Positions 13,518 through 14,187 of a stretch of 14,187 bases of DNA are shown one piece after another. The first letter of the stretch is position 1; every line of letters begins with the position of its first letter. The position numbers were made by a program, and so were the translations under genes. The notes beneath the pieces were generated by a model. That model worked only from the letters and a program-made list of their open reading frames with translations, was not told where the DNA came from and ran no database searches. The stretch is from Betaproteobacteria bacterium (GTDB taxonomy: Bacteria > Pseudomonadota > Gammaproteobacteria > Burkholderiales > SG8-41): positions 1-14,187 of the forward strand of contig JAIOOZ010000381.1 of the NCBI GenBank assembly GCA_021414185.1, given 5' to 3'.

Positions 13518-14187
13518 TTATCTGCGTTTATCTGCGTTTATCTGCGGCTCCGAACTGGTCTTGAGATCGCTTCTGGTTTTTGTTGCGGAGTAGCCGTAAA
13601 CCATCTGCGCTTCTTCCGGCGTAACCAGTCCGTATTCGACGTCGCGTTGCACTTTTTCGCGCGCGCGTTTTTTCGGGTCGCCGATGCCGCCGCCGCAGGG
13701 TGTTTCAACCACCACGCGGTCGCCGGCCGGGATCACCTGGCGGCCGAAGCCGCGCATCTTCGCGCCTGACTTCAACGAGAGACGTCCCGCGCCGCCGTTG
13801 CCGCCGCCCGCGCTGCCGCGCGCGGCGTGTACGATGCGGTCGAAAGTCGCCGAGATGATCATCGGTGCATCGTCACCGTTGGCGATTTCCATGATCTGGC
13901 CGAGGCCGCCGCGGTGCTCGCCTGCTCCGCCGGAATCGGGCCGATATTCTTTTTTCCAGTAGACGACAGGCGACAGCGTTTCCATGATTTCCACCGCGAC
14001 GTTGCGGATGCCGCTGGGGAAAGAGGTGACCGACAAGCCATCTTTTCCCGGACGCGCGCCGGTGCCGCCGGTGTTGAAGCCGACGACGTTGAAGCGCGCC
14101 TTGCCTTTGATCTGTTCCGGATCGATGCCCTTGAACGTTTGTCCGCCGGCGAGGCGCACGTTCCACAGCGAAGACGTGCCTTCGGCC
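13518..14187 (-). CDS. Hydantoinase B/oxoprolinase family protein (5' end missing)
   Basis: This is the C-terminal part (about 222 residues) of a hydantoinase B (HyuB)-type protein. The family includes the B subunits of N-methylhydantoinase and 5-oxoprolinase and acetone-carboxylase-like proteins. They usually pair with an A subunit and open or carboxylate small substrates using ATP. Signature segments are GGTGARPGKDG, EIMETLSPVVYW and RPDSGGAGEHRGGLG, then PCGGGIGDPKKRAREKV and LVTPEEAQMVYG. The frame is open to the right edge (EGTSSLWNVRLAGG), so the start and any HyuA gene lie outside. The last ten residues (EPQINADKRR) and the stop come from the repeat arm at 13519-13549, so the natural C-terminus has been replaced or extended. 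It is followed on the same strand by the broken MFS and a Bug gene, which probably serve its substrate. Confidence 0.92.
   Translation of the reverse strand, partial: AEGTSSLWNVRLAGGQTFKGIDPEQIKGKARFNVVGFNTGGTGARPGKDGLSVTSFPSGIRNVAVEIMETLSPVVYWKKEYRPDSGGAGEHRGGLGQIMEIANGDDAPMIISATFDRIVHAARGSAGGGNGGAGRLSLKSGAKMRGFGRQVIPAGDRVVVETPCGGGIGDPKKRAREKVQRDVEYGLVTPEEAQMVYGYSATKTRSDLKTSSEPQINADKRR
13519..13549 (-). repeat. Inverted repeat, right arm, encoding the end of hydantoinase B
   Basis: This arm holds the same 10-base units in the opposite orientation, with 44 bases between the arms. Read on the minus strand it encodes EPQINADKRR and the stop TAA of the hydantoinase B gene. No T-run follows the potential hairpin, so it is not a standard intrinsic terminator. 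Confidence 0.85.

Noticed and set aside
13444..13549. Rho-independent terminator or CRISPR array at the inverted repeat.
   Set aside because: The arms are inverted with no U-tract after the hairpin, and the 10-base units have no spacers of CRISPR length.

Overview
The window looks like a high-GC betaproteobacterial chromosome segment, most likely Burkholderiales. The main reason is four separate tripartite-tricarboxylate-type (Bug/TctC) periplasmic solute-binding genes within 14 kb. This large paralogous family is greatly expanded in Bordetella, Cupriavidus and related genera. No TctA/TctB membrane genes are visible, so these are orphan binding proteins. GC content was judged by eye, not counted.

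Layout. Plus strand, 1-4526: the 3' part of a Bug gene, an MmgE/PrpD-family gene, a second Bug gene broken by an exact 14-bp tandem duplication, and an MFS transporter. These converge at about 4527-4566 on a long run of minus-strand genes. Reading leftward along that strand from the right edge: the 3' part of a hydantoinase B/oxoprolinase gene, a 31-bp inverted repeat, an MFS transporter broken by a deletion and frameshift, and a Bug gene. After a 182-bp gap comes a tight four-gene membrane cluster: DUF2167 protein, unknown membrane protein, membrane-anchored J-domain protein and M50 (site-2 type) metalloprotease. After a further 96 bp comes a catabolic module: DUF3565 fused in frame to an acyl-CoA ligase, a Bug gene, a crotonase-fold protein and a second, free-standing DUF3565 gene.

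How the genes may work together. The three catabolic blocks share one design: an enzyme that activates or modifies an organic acid (MmgE/PrpD, hydantoinase B, or acyl-CoA ligase plus crotonase) next to a Bug binding protein and often an MFS permease. This suggests uptake and breakdown of carboxylates or amides; substrates cannot be read from the sequence. The DUF2167/membrane/J/M50 cluster is different in kind and looks like an envelope proteostasis or membrane-remodelling unit.

Most interesting points: the two DUF3565 copies form direct repeats exactly bracketing the ligase-Bug-crotonase module, and one is fused in frame to the ligase. The four-gene membrane protease/chaperone cluster has overlapping or nearly touching genes. 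The inverted repeat supplies the last codons and stop of the hydantoinase gene. Two transport genes are broken by different kinds of lesion. Several enzymes lack catalytic residues normal for their families. No RNA genes, CRISPR arrays or recognisable insertion sequences were seen, and no stretch longer than 300 bases lacks a gene.
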